Shown here: in pieces, positions 43,117 through 51,093 of the stretch
Position numbering within the stretch: the first letter of the stretch is position 1
Layout of the letters: each line of letters starts with the position of its first letter
Assembly: GCA_009840635.1 (NCBI GenBank)
Contig: VXNL01000082.1
Span: 50,269-114,268, forward strand
Reading direction: 5' to 3'
DNA: 64,000 nt
Source of the DNA: Acidobacteriota bacterium
GTDB taxonomy: Bacteria > Acidobacteriota > Vicinamibacteria > Marinacidobacterales > Marinacidobacteraceae
Program-made: the position numbers and the translations under genes
The notes under the pieces: model-generated
The model's input: only the letters and a program-made list of their open reading frames with translations
The model's database searches: none
Told to the model about the DNA's origin: nothing

Positions 43117-44286
43117 ATGCTCGTTCCCACTGCCTACCGCCCGGGTTTCGAACGGGCGGGAAGAATGAATCCGGAGCTTGCCTATCGGTACGTGCGGCAC
43201 GCCACCAGGAGTGACCCGTTGGCCGACGCCGCCGTCGCCTCCCTCGCGGGTTACGGCGACGCCGCGATCCATCGACTGCTCGATGCCGGGATGGAACAGG
43301 ACGAGGCCAGGCTCGCCGCGGCGCCCGACGCCCTGAAGGAGTTCTTCGAGCGGACCTCGGCGCCCCCTCCCTGGCTCGACCGGACCGCGATGAACGCCGG
43401 TTGTGCGGCTTTCCAGGCCGACCCCGACCTCTTCATTCTCGGCCTCCTCGCCGGAGGTCTGGTGCGGGGGTTTTCGACGCTGATCAGCCTGTCGTTCTTC
43501 ACCACCGGCCGGTTGATCGACCACGCGGTCCGGAGGTTGAAGCACAACATCCGGCAGCTCGTCGAAGTCACCTTCCCGGGCGGCCTCGAGCGACAGGCGG
43601 ACGGCTGGAAGTACACCGTCCGGATCCGCTTCGTGCACGCCCAGGTGCGGCGGCTGATTCGGGAATCGGGCGAGTGGGACGAGTCGGTGTATGGAGTACC
43701 GCTGAGCAGTGCCCATCTGGCTCTCGCCTCGAGTGTTTTCTCGGCGATGCTTCTCGACGATGTGGCCCGTCTCGGGGCCCGGCTGACCCCGGAGGGACGC
43801 GCCGGATACATGCACATCTGGCGCTACACCGCGGTTCTGCTCGGGGTGCCGGACACCATCCTGTTTCGCGACGAGGCGGACGCCCTCGAGATATGCCGCA
43901 TCGGCGGCGCCTGCGAACCGGAGCCGGGCGAGTCCGCCATCGTCATGGCCAACTCGCTGCTCAATGTGGCGCCGGTCGTGATCGGGCTTTCCGAACCGGG
44001 CGAACGCGCGGCCCTGGCGAACTATGGTCTCCGGGTCTCCCGGGCCCTCATCGGCCACGACCTCGCCGACAGGCTGAGGTTCCCGCGCCAGCACACCGCG
44101 GGGATGCTCTTCGCGATGCGCCTCCAGCGCCGCCTCGGCGGGCTTTTCGACCGGCTGACGGGCCGGACCTACATCACTCGCGCCAGTCGTTTTGCCGAAC
44201 TCGTCGAGCACGCGACCCTGGAAGACACGGGTATCTCGTACCGGTTGCCGCTCAAGCTCTATTCGGACGAAGCCCAGACATGGTGA
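43117..44286 (+). CDS. DUF2236 (MpaB/Lcp-like) oxygenase family protein
   Basis: A protein of 389 residues, mostly helical, of the DUF2236 family that includes latex-clearing oxygenase Lcp and fungal MpaB. The heme-region pattern is present: a VRGFSTLISLSFFTTGRL helix, a VRIRFVHAQVRRLI helix with the candidate axial His, and a YMHIWRYTAVLLGV segment. Characterised relatives are b-type heme oxygenases that cleave isoprenoid chains; the substrate here is not known. The ATG at 43117 lacks a ribosome-binding site and abuts a palindrome, so the ATG at 43165 may be the true start. Confidence 0.78.
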   Translation: MLVPTAYRPGFERAGRMNPELAYRYVRHATRSDPLADAAVASLAGYGDAAIHRLLDAGMEQDEARLAAAPDALKEFFERTSAPPPWLDRTAMNAGCAAFQADPDLFILGLLAGGLVRGFSTLISLSFFTTGRLIDHAVRRLKHNIRQLVEVTFPGGLERQADGWKYTVRIRFVHAQVRRLIRESGEWDESVYGVPLSSAHLALASSVFSAMLLDDVARLGARLTPEGRAGYMHIWRYTAVLLGVPDTILFRDEADALEICRIGGACEPEPGESAIVMANSLLNVAPVVIGLSEPGERAALANYGLRVSRALIGHDLADRLRFPRQHTAGMLFAMRLQRRLGGLFDRLTGRTYITRASRFAELVEHATLEDTGISYRLPLKLYSDEAQTW

Positions 44287-44313
44287 CGCCGGCCGTCACG
44301 ACCTGGCCCGCGG

Positions 44314-45432
44314 TCAGCAGTCGGCCCCGCAGTGGGCGGCGACGAGCCGGTCGAGGATCCCTGCGTAGTCGTCCCAGGGGGTGCGGACTTGCGGCACCGT
44401 CTTGTGCGCGACGACCATGTCGAGGGAGGGGATGACGGTGATGAACTGGCCCCAGGCTCCGCGTCCGGTGTAGGCGCCGCGGAACGCCTCCGGCACCGCC
44501 GGCCCGTCCCACACCCACCACATGTAGCCGTACCCGAACTCGCCCCCCCGCCGGCTCTCCGGGTTCATCTCCTCCGACGGCGTGACCAGGCCCGAGATTC
44601 GCTCGGCCCATCCCTCGGGAAGCACGCGCTCTTCCCTCCACACGCCGCCCCGGAGCATCAGGTAACCGATCCGGGCCATGTCGCGGGTCGAGAGGTTCAT
44701 GTGGTACGCGAGGTTGCGCGATCGGGTCGTGTCTCCCGACTTGCGGTGGATCCACCGGTGCCAGTCCTCGAATCCGAGCGGGGTTGCGAGGTCGGTTCCG
44801 AGCGCGTCGTAGATGTTGCGCTCGGTCAGTTGTTCGAAGACCGCGCCCGCCGCGTTGAAGTCCCAGTTGCTGTACAGGTAGTAGGTGCCGGGTTCCTGCG
44901 AGCCGCGGGGCGGGGCGTCCGCGAGGTTGTCCCCCGAGTTCGAGGCCGGGTGATAGACCCCGGAGCGCGCGGTGACGAGATCCAGCACCCGCGCCTGTTT
45001 CTCGATGGGCATGAGACCCTGGACATCGTCCATGCCCAGATCCGCGACCGTGAGCTCGAGATCGATCGTCCCGTCCTCCACGTAGCGGCCGTAGAGCATG
45101 GCGAGGATGCTCTTCCGGACCGAGGCGAGATAGCTGATCTCATCCACGCGCCCGTGCTCGAAGAGGACGCGCCCCCCGACCACCGCCATCACGGCCGTCG
45201 TGTTGATCCCCTCCACGTACGGGTGGATCGCTTCCAGCGCCTCGGCCGAGAACCCGGCGGAGGCCGGATCCGCGATCCGCTCCCACGACGCATCCGGATA
45301 GACCGTCTCAGCGGCGTTTTCGACCGCCGGCGGCGAGCAGCCGATTCCTGCGGCGGCTGCGAAAACCAGCGCTGGTAGCAGCGCACCGAGTACTCGTGAA
45401 ACAGGGCCGGTCGCGGTGTTGCGATTCATCAT
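44314..45432 (-). CDS. Serine hydrolase lipoprotein (class C beta-lactamase fold)
   Basis: A protein of 372 residues. A lipobox Cys is at about residue 32 (AAAGIGC). The penicillin-binding fold motifs are SVRK (S104-x-x-K107), YSN (in YYLYSNWDF) and a late HKT (VAHKTVP). These define serine beta-lactamase/DD-peptidase/esterase relatives; such lipoproteins in environmental bacteria are often esterases or peptidases rather than resistance enzymes. The double ATG at 45432 follows GGAGAGG and fixes the start. It is divergent from the S9 peptidase gene across about 200 bases and converges on the DUF2236 gene. Confidence 0.82.
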   Translation of the reverse strand: MMNRNTATGPVSRVLGALLPALVFAAAAGIGCSPPAVENAAETVYPDASWERIADPASAGFSAEALEAIHPYVEGINTTAVMAVVGGRVLFEHGRVDEISYLASVRKSILAMLYGRYVEDGTIDLELTVADLGMDDVQGLMPIEKQARVLDLVTARSGVYHPASNSGDNLADAPPRGSQEPGTYYLYSNWDFNAAGAVFEQLTERNIYDALGTDLATPLGFEDWHRWIHRKSGDTTRSRNLAYHMNLSTRDMARIGYLMLRGGVWREERVLPEGWAERISGLVTPSEEMNPESRRGGEFGYGYMWWVWDGPAVPEAFRGAYTGRGAWGQFITVIPSLDMVVAHKTVPQVRTPWDDYAGILDRLVAAHCGADC

Positions 45433-45635
45433 GGTCACCTCTCCAGCGATCTCCGGGGACGAACGCCGGCCTTGAGAACCCGGCTCCCCGCATCGCCGCA
45501 CGCCTCGATACTAAACCGGGTTTGGGAAAGCCGGCGGGTGCGGGCCGGTGGCAACCCGGCATCGGGCCGCCGACTCCCGTAAACTCGCCCGTTGGCGCGC
45601 CGGCCGGTCGGCGCCGTAGCAGCGGAGGTGTCCGG

Positions 45636-47678
45636 ATGCAGATTCAGGGAATGAACAAATGGCGCTTCGGCGGGACGCTCACTCTGGTCCTGCTCCTGTG
45701 GTGCGGGGCGGCCCTCGCCCAGGAGGGGATGCGGCCGCTCGCGCTCGCCGACTACCTCTCCTGGGAGACGGTGCAGAGCCCGCAGATCTCACCGGGCGGA
45801 GACGACGTCGTTTACGAGCGCAGCTTCGTGGACGCCATGAAGGACCGTCTGAAGACGGAACTCTGGCTCATCGGCGCCGACGGCTCGAAGAACCGCTTCC
45901 TCACCGACGGCGGGAGTCCGCGCTGGTCGCCGGACGGCACCCGTGTCGCGTTCCTTCGGGACGGCCAGATCTTCGTGCGCTGGATGGACGCCGAGGGCGC
46001 CGAGAGCCAGGTGACCCGGCTCGACAGCCCGCCGTCCCAGATCGTCTGGGCCCCCGACAGCGGCTCCATCGCGTTCCGGGCGGTGGTGGACCCGGGGCCG
46101 GACCCGGCGTGGGCGATCGACATGCCGAAGGCGCCCGAAGGCGCCGAGTGGACGGGGCCGCCACGGATCGTCACCCGGCTGAACTACCGGCGCGACGGAG
46201 TGGGGTACTTCCCGCGGGGCTTCCGGCACATCTTCGTCGTGAGCGCCGACGGGGGCACCCCGCGCCAGCTCACGAGCGGCGACTACCACCACGACGGGCC
46301 GCGTTTCGTCGGCGACGGGTCGGGGATCGTCTTCACGTCCCTGAGGACTCCGGATGCCGAGCACGCCTGGCGCGAATCGGAGATCTACCGGGTCGAGGTG
46401 GCCACGGGCCGGATCAGCATCCTTACGAGCCGCACCGGTCCGGACTCGGGGCCGGTGCCCTCGCCGGACGGCGGCATGATCGCCTACACCGGGATGGACC
46501 ACACCACGGACACCTACCGGGAGGAAGGCCTCTACGTCATGGACGCTGACGGGGGGAACCCGCGGGTCATCGCCACCGAGATGGGCCGCCGTCCGGGAAT
46601 CGTGGGCTGGGCGGCCGACGGGAGCGGCGTCTACTTCAACGCGCAGCTCCGCGGGACGAACAACCTCTACCTGGCGCCGCTCGACGGGGAGGTCCGCCCG
46701 GTCAGCTCCGGGAACCACATGCTCTCGGTGTCCACGGTGAGCGGGGACGGCACCGCGGTGGGCGTGGTCAGCTCGTACCACACCCCCGGGAACCTCGTCG
46801 CGTTCGACGTGGATTCACCGGACAGCGTGGCGACCCTGCACGTGACGAACGCGTCGATCCTCGCCGAGGTCACCCTCGGGGAGGTCGAGGAGATTTGGTA
46901 CAAATCTCCCGACGGGCTCGACATCCAGGGCTGGATCGTGAAACCGCCCGACTTCGATCCGTCGCGCAAGTACCCGCTGATCCTCCGCATCCACGGTGGA
47001 CCGCACGCCATGTACAACAGCGGGTTCGACTTCAAGAACCAGGACCACGCGGCGAACGGCTACGTGCTGCTCTACACGAACCCCCGCGGCAGCAGCGGCT
47101 ACGGGAGTTCCTTCGGCAACGAGATCAAGAACGCCTACCCCGGGAAGGACCTCGACGACCTGCTGGCCGGCGTGGACGAAGTCATCGCGCGCAGCTACAT
47201 CGACGAGCGGAACCTGTTCGTCTATGGGGGCAGCGGAGGCGGCGTCCTCACCTCCTGGATCGTGGGGAACACGGACCGCTTCACCGCTGCCGTCTCGAAG
47301 GCGCCGGTGACGAACTGGTTCAGCTTCGTGGGCACGACGGACGGGGCGAGCTGGTACCGGAACTTCGAGAAGCTGCCCTGGGACGACCCGGAGGAGCATC
47401 TCCGCCGTTCGACGCTCATGTACGTCGGCAACGTCACCACCCCGACGATGCTCATGACCGGCGAGAAGGACCTCCGCACCCCGATGGAGCAGACCGAGCA
47501 GTACTACAAGGCGCTCAAGATGCGGAAGATCCCGACGGCCATGGTGCGGCTGACCGACAGTTGGCACAGCCGCAGCCGCCCGCCGACGAACTTCATGCGG
47601 GTGCAGCTCCTGCTCCGCAACTGGTTCGAGCGCTTCGCGGTCACGGACGAGATGACCACGGACGCCCAGCAGAACTAG
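45636..47678 (+). CDS. Secreted S9 family peptidase
   Basis: A protein of 680 residues with a signal peptide ending near GAALAQ (residue 31). The first 400 residues are a WD40/TolB-like propeller (repeated SPDG and DADGG units). The C-terminal 270 form the prolyl-oligopeptidase hydrolase domain. The catalytic triad is S533 in GGSGGG, D612 in GEKDLRTP and H644 in DSWHSR. It resembles acylaminoacyl/dipeptidyl peptidases that trim peptides in the periplasm. The ATG at 45636 has GGAGG seven bases upstream. The C-terminus ends in TTDAQQN, nearly the same as the unrelated LVIVD protein at 53 kb. A short hairpin follows. Confidence 0.88.
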   Translation: MQIQGMNKWRFGGTLTLVLLLWCGAALAQEGMRPLALADYLSWETVQSPQISPGGDDVVYERSFVDAMKDRLKTELWLIGADGSKNRFLTDGGSPRWSPDGTRVAFLRDGQIFVRWMDAEGAESQVTRLDSPPSQIVWAPDSGSIAFRAVVDPGPDPAWAIDMPKAPEGAEWTGPPRIVTRLNYRRDGVGYFPRGFRHIFVVSADGGTPRQLTSGDYHHDGPRFVGDGSGIVFTSLRTPDAEHAWRESEIYRVEVATGRISILTSRTGPDSGPVPSPDGGMIAYTGMDHTTDTYREEGLYVMDADGGNPRVIATEMGRRPGIVGWAADGSGVYFNAQLRGTNNLYLAPLDGEVRPVSSGNHMLSVSTVSGDGTAVGVVSSYHTPGNLVAFDVDSPDSVATLHVTNASILAEVTLGEVEEIWYKSPDGLDIQGWIVKPPDFDPSRKYPLILRIHGGPHAMYNSGFDFKNQDHAANGYVLLYTNPRGSSGYGSSFGNEIKNAYPGKDLDDLLAGVDEVIARSYIDERNLFVYGGSGGGVLTSWIVGNTDRFTAAVSKAPVTNWFSFVGTTDGASWYRNFEKLPWDDPEEHLRRSTLMYVGNVTTPTMLMTGEKDLRTPMEQTEQYYKALKMRKIPTAMVRLTDSWHSRSRPPTNFMRVQLLLRNWFERFAVTDEMTTDAQQN

Positions 47679-47708
47679 CCGAAGGGCGCCGAGGAAAGGG
47701 ACCGCCGA

Positions 47709-47725
47709 GCGGCGCTCCGCGCCGC
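47709..47725 (+). terminator. Hairpin after S9 peptidase gene
   Basis: The seven-base arms GCGGCGC/GCGCCGC with loop TCC lie 31 bases after the stop codon. The stem is GC-rich and has no T-run. Confidence 0.35.
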
Positions 47726-47797
47726 ACACGTCGTTACCCCGCGCGGAATAAAGTGGCTCCGTCTCGGCGCGGTGCTCAACAGCGGGGGTGACGCGTA

Positions 47798-47966
47798 CGG
47801 CTTGGAACGCCGGCTTCAGCCGGCACAGCCCGCCGGGGGCGGGCGGCGACACGGACCTCTTTCGCCGGGATGGCTCCGCTGCGCGCGCCAATGCACCCGG
47901 GGCAGCGACGAACCGCCCGCGGCCCTGGGGGCCGCTGTGCCGGCTGAAGCCGGCGCTCCAAGCCGG
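47798..47966. repeat. Long inverted-repeat intergenic element C
   Basis: The left arm 47798-47829 pairs with 47934-47966, with one mismatch. The interior runs parallel to element B: CCGCC...GGCGGG stem, ACGGACCTC, GCCGGGATGGCT, AGCGACGAACCGCC and GCGGCCCT...GGGCCGC hairpin. It is in the same orientation as B and opposite to A. It lies between the S9 peptidase and amidase genes. Confidence 0.8.
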
Positions 47967-48243
47967 CGGCGCGATCACGGCCGTTGGCTGTCGAGAACCA
48001 CCGACTCTTGCGCAGTTGGGAGACATCCACTTTTGCGAACTCGGCTCCCCGAATGCGGATAGCTGATACCCACCGGCCCCATCGATGCGGGTAGCCGCGC
48101 CCAGCCGGTCCGCCGCCTCGTCGACGACGGCCATATCCTCGGCAGGAACTTCATCCAGGGGGGCTGCGCGGACCAGCCGGGCCCCGAGGGCCTCGAGTGG
48201 ATGCGCGAGAACGAGTTCCGCTACCAAAGGAGGGGAGGGCGAC
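47967..48243. other. Intergenic region upstream of the amidase gene
   Basis: A plus-strand frame from about 48068 reads VRRLVDDGHILGRNFIQGG and then a GLEWMRENEFRYQ segment without a stop into the amidase region. It might be the 3' remnant of a lost gene, but I cannot assign a family. The strong AAAGGAGGGGAGGG purine stretch just before 48244 serves the amidase. Confidence 0.3.
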
Positions 48244-50022
48244 ATGAAATCGAACCCCAGGACCACACGCAGAGACTTCCTGGCGGGCTCGGCCGCCCTC
48301 GCGGCGGGGACCGTCGCCTGCCAGCCGGACGCCGGGGACGGGTCGGCCGCACCCGCTGGAGCGGGGGCGAACGCGGCCGCCGAAATCACCGCCGGAACGC
48401 TGGCCGAGGCCGAAAAACTCCACGGCGTGACCTACACCGCCGAAGAGCGCGACGAGCTCGTCCCGTCGATCGGTGGCCAGGTCGCAGGCGTCCTTCAGCT
48501 CCGCGACGTCCCGCGCGAACTCAGCCTCCAGCCGGCGATCACCTTCGATCCACGCCTGCCCGGGGTGTCGTATCCCGAGCAGGCGGACCGCATCGAAATG
48601 TCGGACGGCGCAGCGGGCGCGCTCCCGGATGCCGAGGCCGACATCGCCTACGCCTCGGTCCGCGAGCAGGCCCACTGGATCCGGACGGGCCGGCTCACCA
48701 GCCGCCGCCTCACCGAGATCTACCTGTCGCGCATCGAGCGCTTCGCGCCCGGCCTCTACTGTTACATCACGGTCACCGCCGATCAGGCGCTCGCACAAGC
48801 GGACGAGTCCGACCGCGAACTCACAGCCGGGCGCTACCGCGGCGAACTGCACGGCATTCCCTACGGCATCAAGGACTGCTTCGACACCGCGGGAATCCCG
48901 ACCACCTGGGGCGCGATCCCCTTCCGTGACCAGGTTCCCGACCGGGACGCCCGCATCGTCACCATGCTCCGCGAGGCCGGAGCCGTCCTGCTCGGCAAGC
49001 TCGCCACCGCCAGCCTCGCCAACGGCTACCGCTGGTACGGCGGGAAGGTACGCAACCCCTGGAACACCGAGGAGCACGCGGGGGGCTCCAGCGCCGGGCC
49101 GGGGTCCGCCACCGCCGCCGGACTGTGCTCGTTCTCGATCGGCACCGACAGCCTGGGGTCGATCCTCAACCCCGCCGACCAGTGCGGGATCGTCGGCCTG
49201 CGCGCGACCTTCGGGCGGGTGCCGACGGAGGGGGCCATGCCGCTGACCCCCAGCCTCGACCGGATCGGGCCCCTCACCCGTCGCGTCGAGGATGCGGTGC
49301 CCGTCATGGCCGCGATCAACGGACCCGATCCGACATCGGCGTCCTCCATCACCATGGGCTTCGAATACGACGCCCGCATCGATCCTGCTGCCGTCCGCGT
49401 GGGATATTCACCGGACTGGTTCCGCGAGGTCGGGTTCGGTCCCGGAGCCTCGGTGCCCGTCGCCGACGCACACCGAAACGCACTCGACGCGCTCCGCGAA
49501 CTCGGCGTCGAGCTGGTCGAGGTGGAGCTGCCGCCGTTCCCCTACCAGGCGCTGATCCCGAACCTCTACGTCGAGGCCGCCGCGATCTACGAGGCGCTCA
49601 CCCTCGATGGCCGCGACGATGAGTTGCCGCCCGAGGGGTGGCCCGACGCCTGGCGCCGCGTCCGCCTGCTGTCCGCGGTCGACTACTTGCAGGCCGAGCG
49701 TCTCCGGCGCGGCCTCATGCACGAGTTCCACCGCATCTACAGCGACGTGGACGCGCTGTTCGCCCCGACCTACGGCTCCTTCGAGCTGCTGATGGCGATG
49801 AACTACACGGGACACCCAGGGATCAGCCTGCGCGCCGGCCTCGACGAGAGCCCGACCCGAAGCGCGGGCCCGGTTCCCGACGATCCGCAGGGAGAGCCGC
49901 ACACGATCACTCGCAATGTGGCTTTTCATGGCCGGCTCTTCGAAGAGGGGACGATCCTCGCGCTGGCCCGGGCGCTCGAGGAGCGGCTTGGGGTGCATCA
50001 CCACCGTCCCCCCCTCGGGTAG
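48244..50022 (+). CDS. Exported amidase (amidase-signature family)
   Basis: A protein of 592 residues. The N-terminus has a twin-arginine motif (RRDFLAGSA) and a lipobox-like TVAC, so it is probably a Tat-exported lipoprotein. The amidase-signature core carries the Ser-cisSer-Lys triad: Lys in PYGIKDCFDTAG, cis-Ser in AGGSSAGPGS and the nucleophile Ser in GTDSLGSIL. It hydrolyses amide bonds; the natural substrate is unknown. A segment of about 150 residues precedes the catalytic Lys. The ATG at 48244 has a very strong purine-rich ribosome-binding site. Methyltransferase and GGT-like genes follow. Confidence 0.85.
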   Translation: MKSNPRTTRRDFLAGSAALAAGTVACQPDAGDGSAAPAGAGANAAAEITAGTLAEAEKLHGVTYTAEERDELVPSIGGQVAGVLQLRDVPRELSLQPAITFDPRLPGVSYPEQADRIEMSDGAAGALPDAEADIAYASVREQAHWIRTGRLTSRRLTEIYLSRIERFAPGLYCYITVTADQALAQADESDRELTAGRYRGELHGIPYGIKDCFDTAGIPTTWGAIPFRDQVPDRDARIVTMLREAGAVLLGKLATASLANGYRWYGGKVRNPWNTEEHAGGSSAGPGSATAAGLCSFSIGTDSLGSILNPADQCGIVGLRATFGRVPTEGAMPLTPSLDRIGPLTRRVEDAVPVMAAINGPDPTSASSITMGFEYDARIDPAAVRVGYSPDWFREVGFGPGASVPVADAHRNALDALRELGVELVEVELPPFPYQALIPNLYVEAAAIYEALTLDGRDDELPPEGWPDAWRRVRLLSAVDYLQAERLRRGLMHEFHRIYSDVDALFAPTYGSFELLMAMNYTGHPGISLRAGLDESPTRSAGPVPDDPQGEPHTITRNVAFHGRLFEEGTILALARALEERLGVHHHRPPLG

Positions 50023-50046
50023 GGGCGGGCGCGGGCTCTTCGGCCC

Positions 50047-50922
50047 CTATTTCCCGAACAGCCCGCAGGCGAAGAGCCCGGGCGTCTCGAAGGGCAGGGG
50101 ACCCAGTTCCTCCGCGTAGCGCTCCGCCAGATCCATCATCGTGACGGCCTCAAGGGTCCGGAAGCCGGCCTCAGCCATCAGCTCGCTCATCGCCGCGAGG
50201 CTGTATTCGCTCTTCATGGGCTCCCCGCGCTTCGCTACGTACTCCTCAAGCTGCGCGCGCATCTTCCGGTGCTCGGGCCAGGCGGAGGCTTCGTCCAGCA
50301 TGTAGTCGAGGACGAGGCGCGAGCCGGGAGCGACCCCGGACGCGATCGAGCGGGCCGATTCGGCGAGCGTTTCCGGGCTCAGGTAGTAGGTCACTCCGAG
50401 GAAGGAGAGGATCGCCGGGTCCCCGGGATCGAAGGGCGAGTTCGAGAGAGCTTCCATCACCGACACCTGCTCCAGATCCGCGGGGACGAAGTGGAGTCCG
50501 GGAGGCGACGAAATCCCGGCGCTCCGGATGCGTTCCCGCTTCACCTCCTGCATCGCGGGGCGGTCGATCTCGAACACCTCGAGCGGCGGGACCCGATCGG
50601 TCCGGCGTAGCGCGAAGGAATCGAGCCCGGCGCCCACGACCACGTACTGGCGGATGCCGTCCCGGAAGGCGGCCTCGACTGCGCGTTCGGCGTAGCGGGC
50701 GCGGATGAGCAACCCGAGGATCACCGGCTTCAGGCCGCGGAGCGTCCAGTTCGCCAGGAACAAGGCTGCCGGCCGAAAGCGGAGGACCCGCCGCAGCGAG
50801 GGACTCGTGAGCGCCAGGGCGTACGGATCGTCCAGCAGTCGGACCCGGTCCCGCTGGTGCCGGGCACGCGCGGCCGCGACCAGGTCGGCGGTGGATGCCC
50901 GCTGTCCCCGCCCCCTGCTCAT
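50047..50922 (-). CDS. SAM-dependent methyltransferase, PPM1/OMT (LCM) family
   Basis: A protein of 291 residues. The family's N-terminal ASTADLVAAARARHQRD motif is followed by LIRARYAERAVEAAFRDGIRQ, the SAM-binding VVVGAGLDSFALR and FEIDRPAMQEVKRERI, then LSFLGVTYYLSPE and the C-terminal LGPLPFETPG. It belongs to the leucine-carboxyl-methyltransferase-like group that O-methylates small molecules or protein carboxyls; the substrate is unknown. I chose the ATG at 50922; an ATG at 51027 would add 35 basic residues. It is convergent with the amidase gene and divergent from the GGT-like gene. Confidence 0.8.
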   Translation of the reverse strand: MSRGRGQRASTADLVAAARARHQRDRVRLLDDPYALALTSPSLRRVLRFRPAALFLANWTLRGLKPVILGLLIRARYAERAVEAAFRDGIRQYVVVGAGLDSFALRRTDRVPPLEVFEIDRPAMQEVKRERIRSAGISSPPGLHFVPADLEQVSVMEALSNSPFDPGDPAILSFLGVTYYLSPETLAESARSIASGVAPGSRLVLDYMLDEASAWPEHRKMRAQLEEYVAKRGEPMKSEYSLAAMSELMAEAGFRTLEAVTMMDLAERYAEELGPLPFETPGLFACGLFGK

Positions 50923-51093
50923 GACGTTCGTACGCCGCAATCGTCCCACGGCGGCCCGGGCTTCGGCCCTCTCGACGCGTGTCGCCCGGAAAACGCGCGA
51001 ATTCCGGGCGATGGACGACGTTTCCATCGCCCAGGCGCGTTCATCCGTCGCTCACCGTTGCCTCTCCGCGCCGGGAGCCGCACAATCCCCTGC

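Noticed and set aside
44314..45432. Antibiotic-resistance beta-lactamase
   Set aside because: The SxxK, YxN and HKT motifs define the fold, but environmental lipoproteins of this type are mostly esterases or peptidases and there is no resistance context.
48068..48243. Separate gene upstream of the amidase
   Set aside because: The open segment has no start codon or recognised family; it is kept only as a possible remnant.
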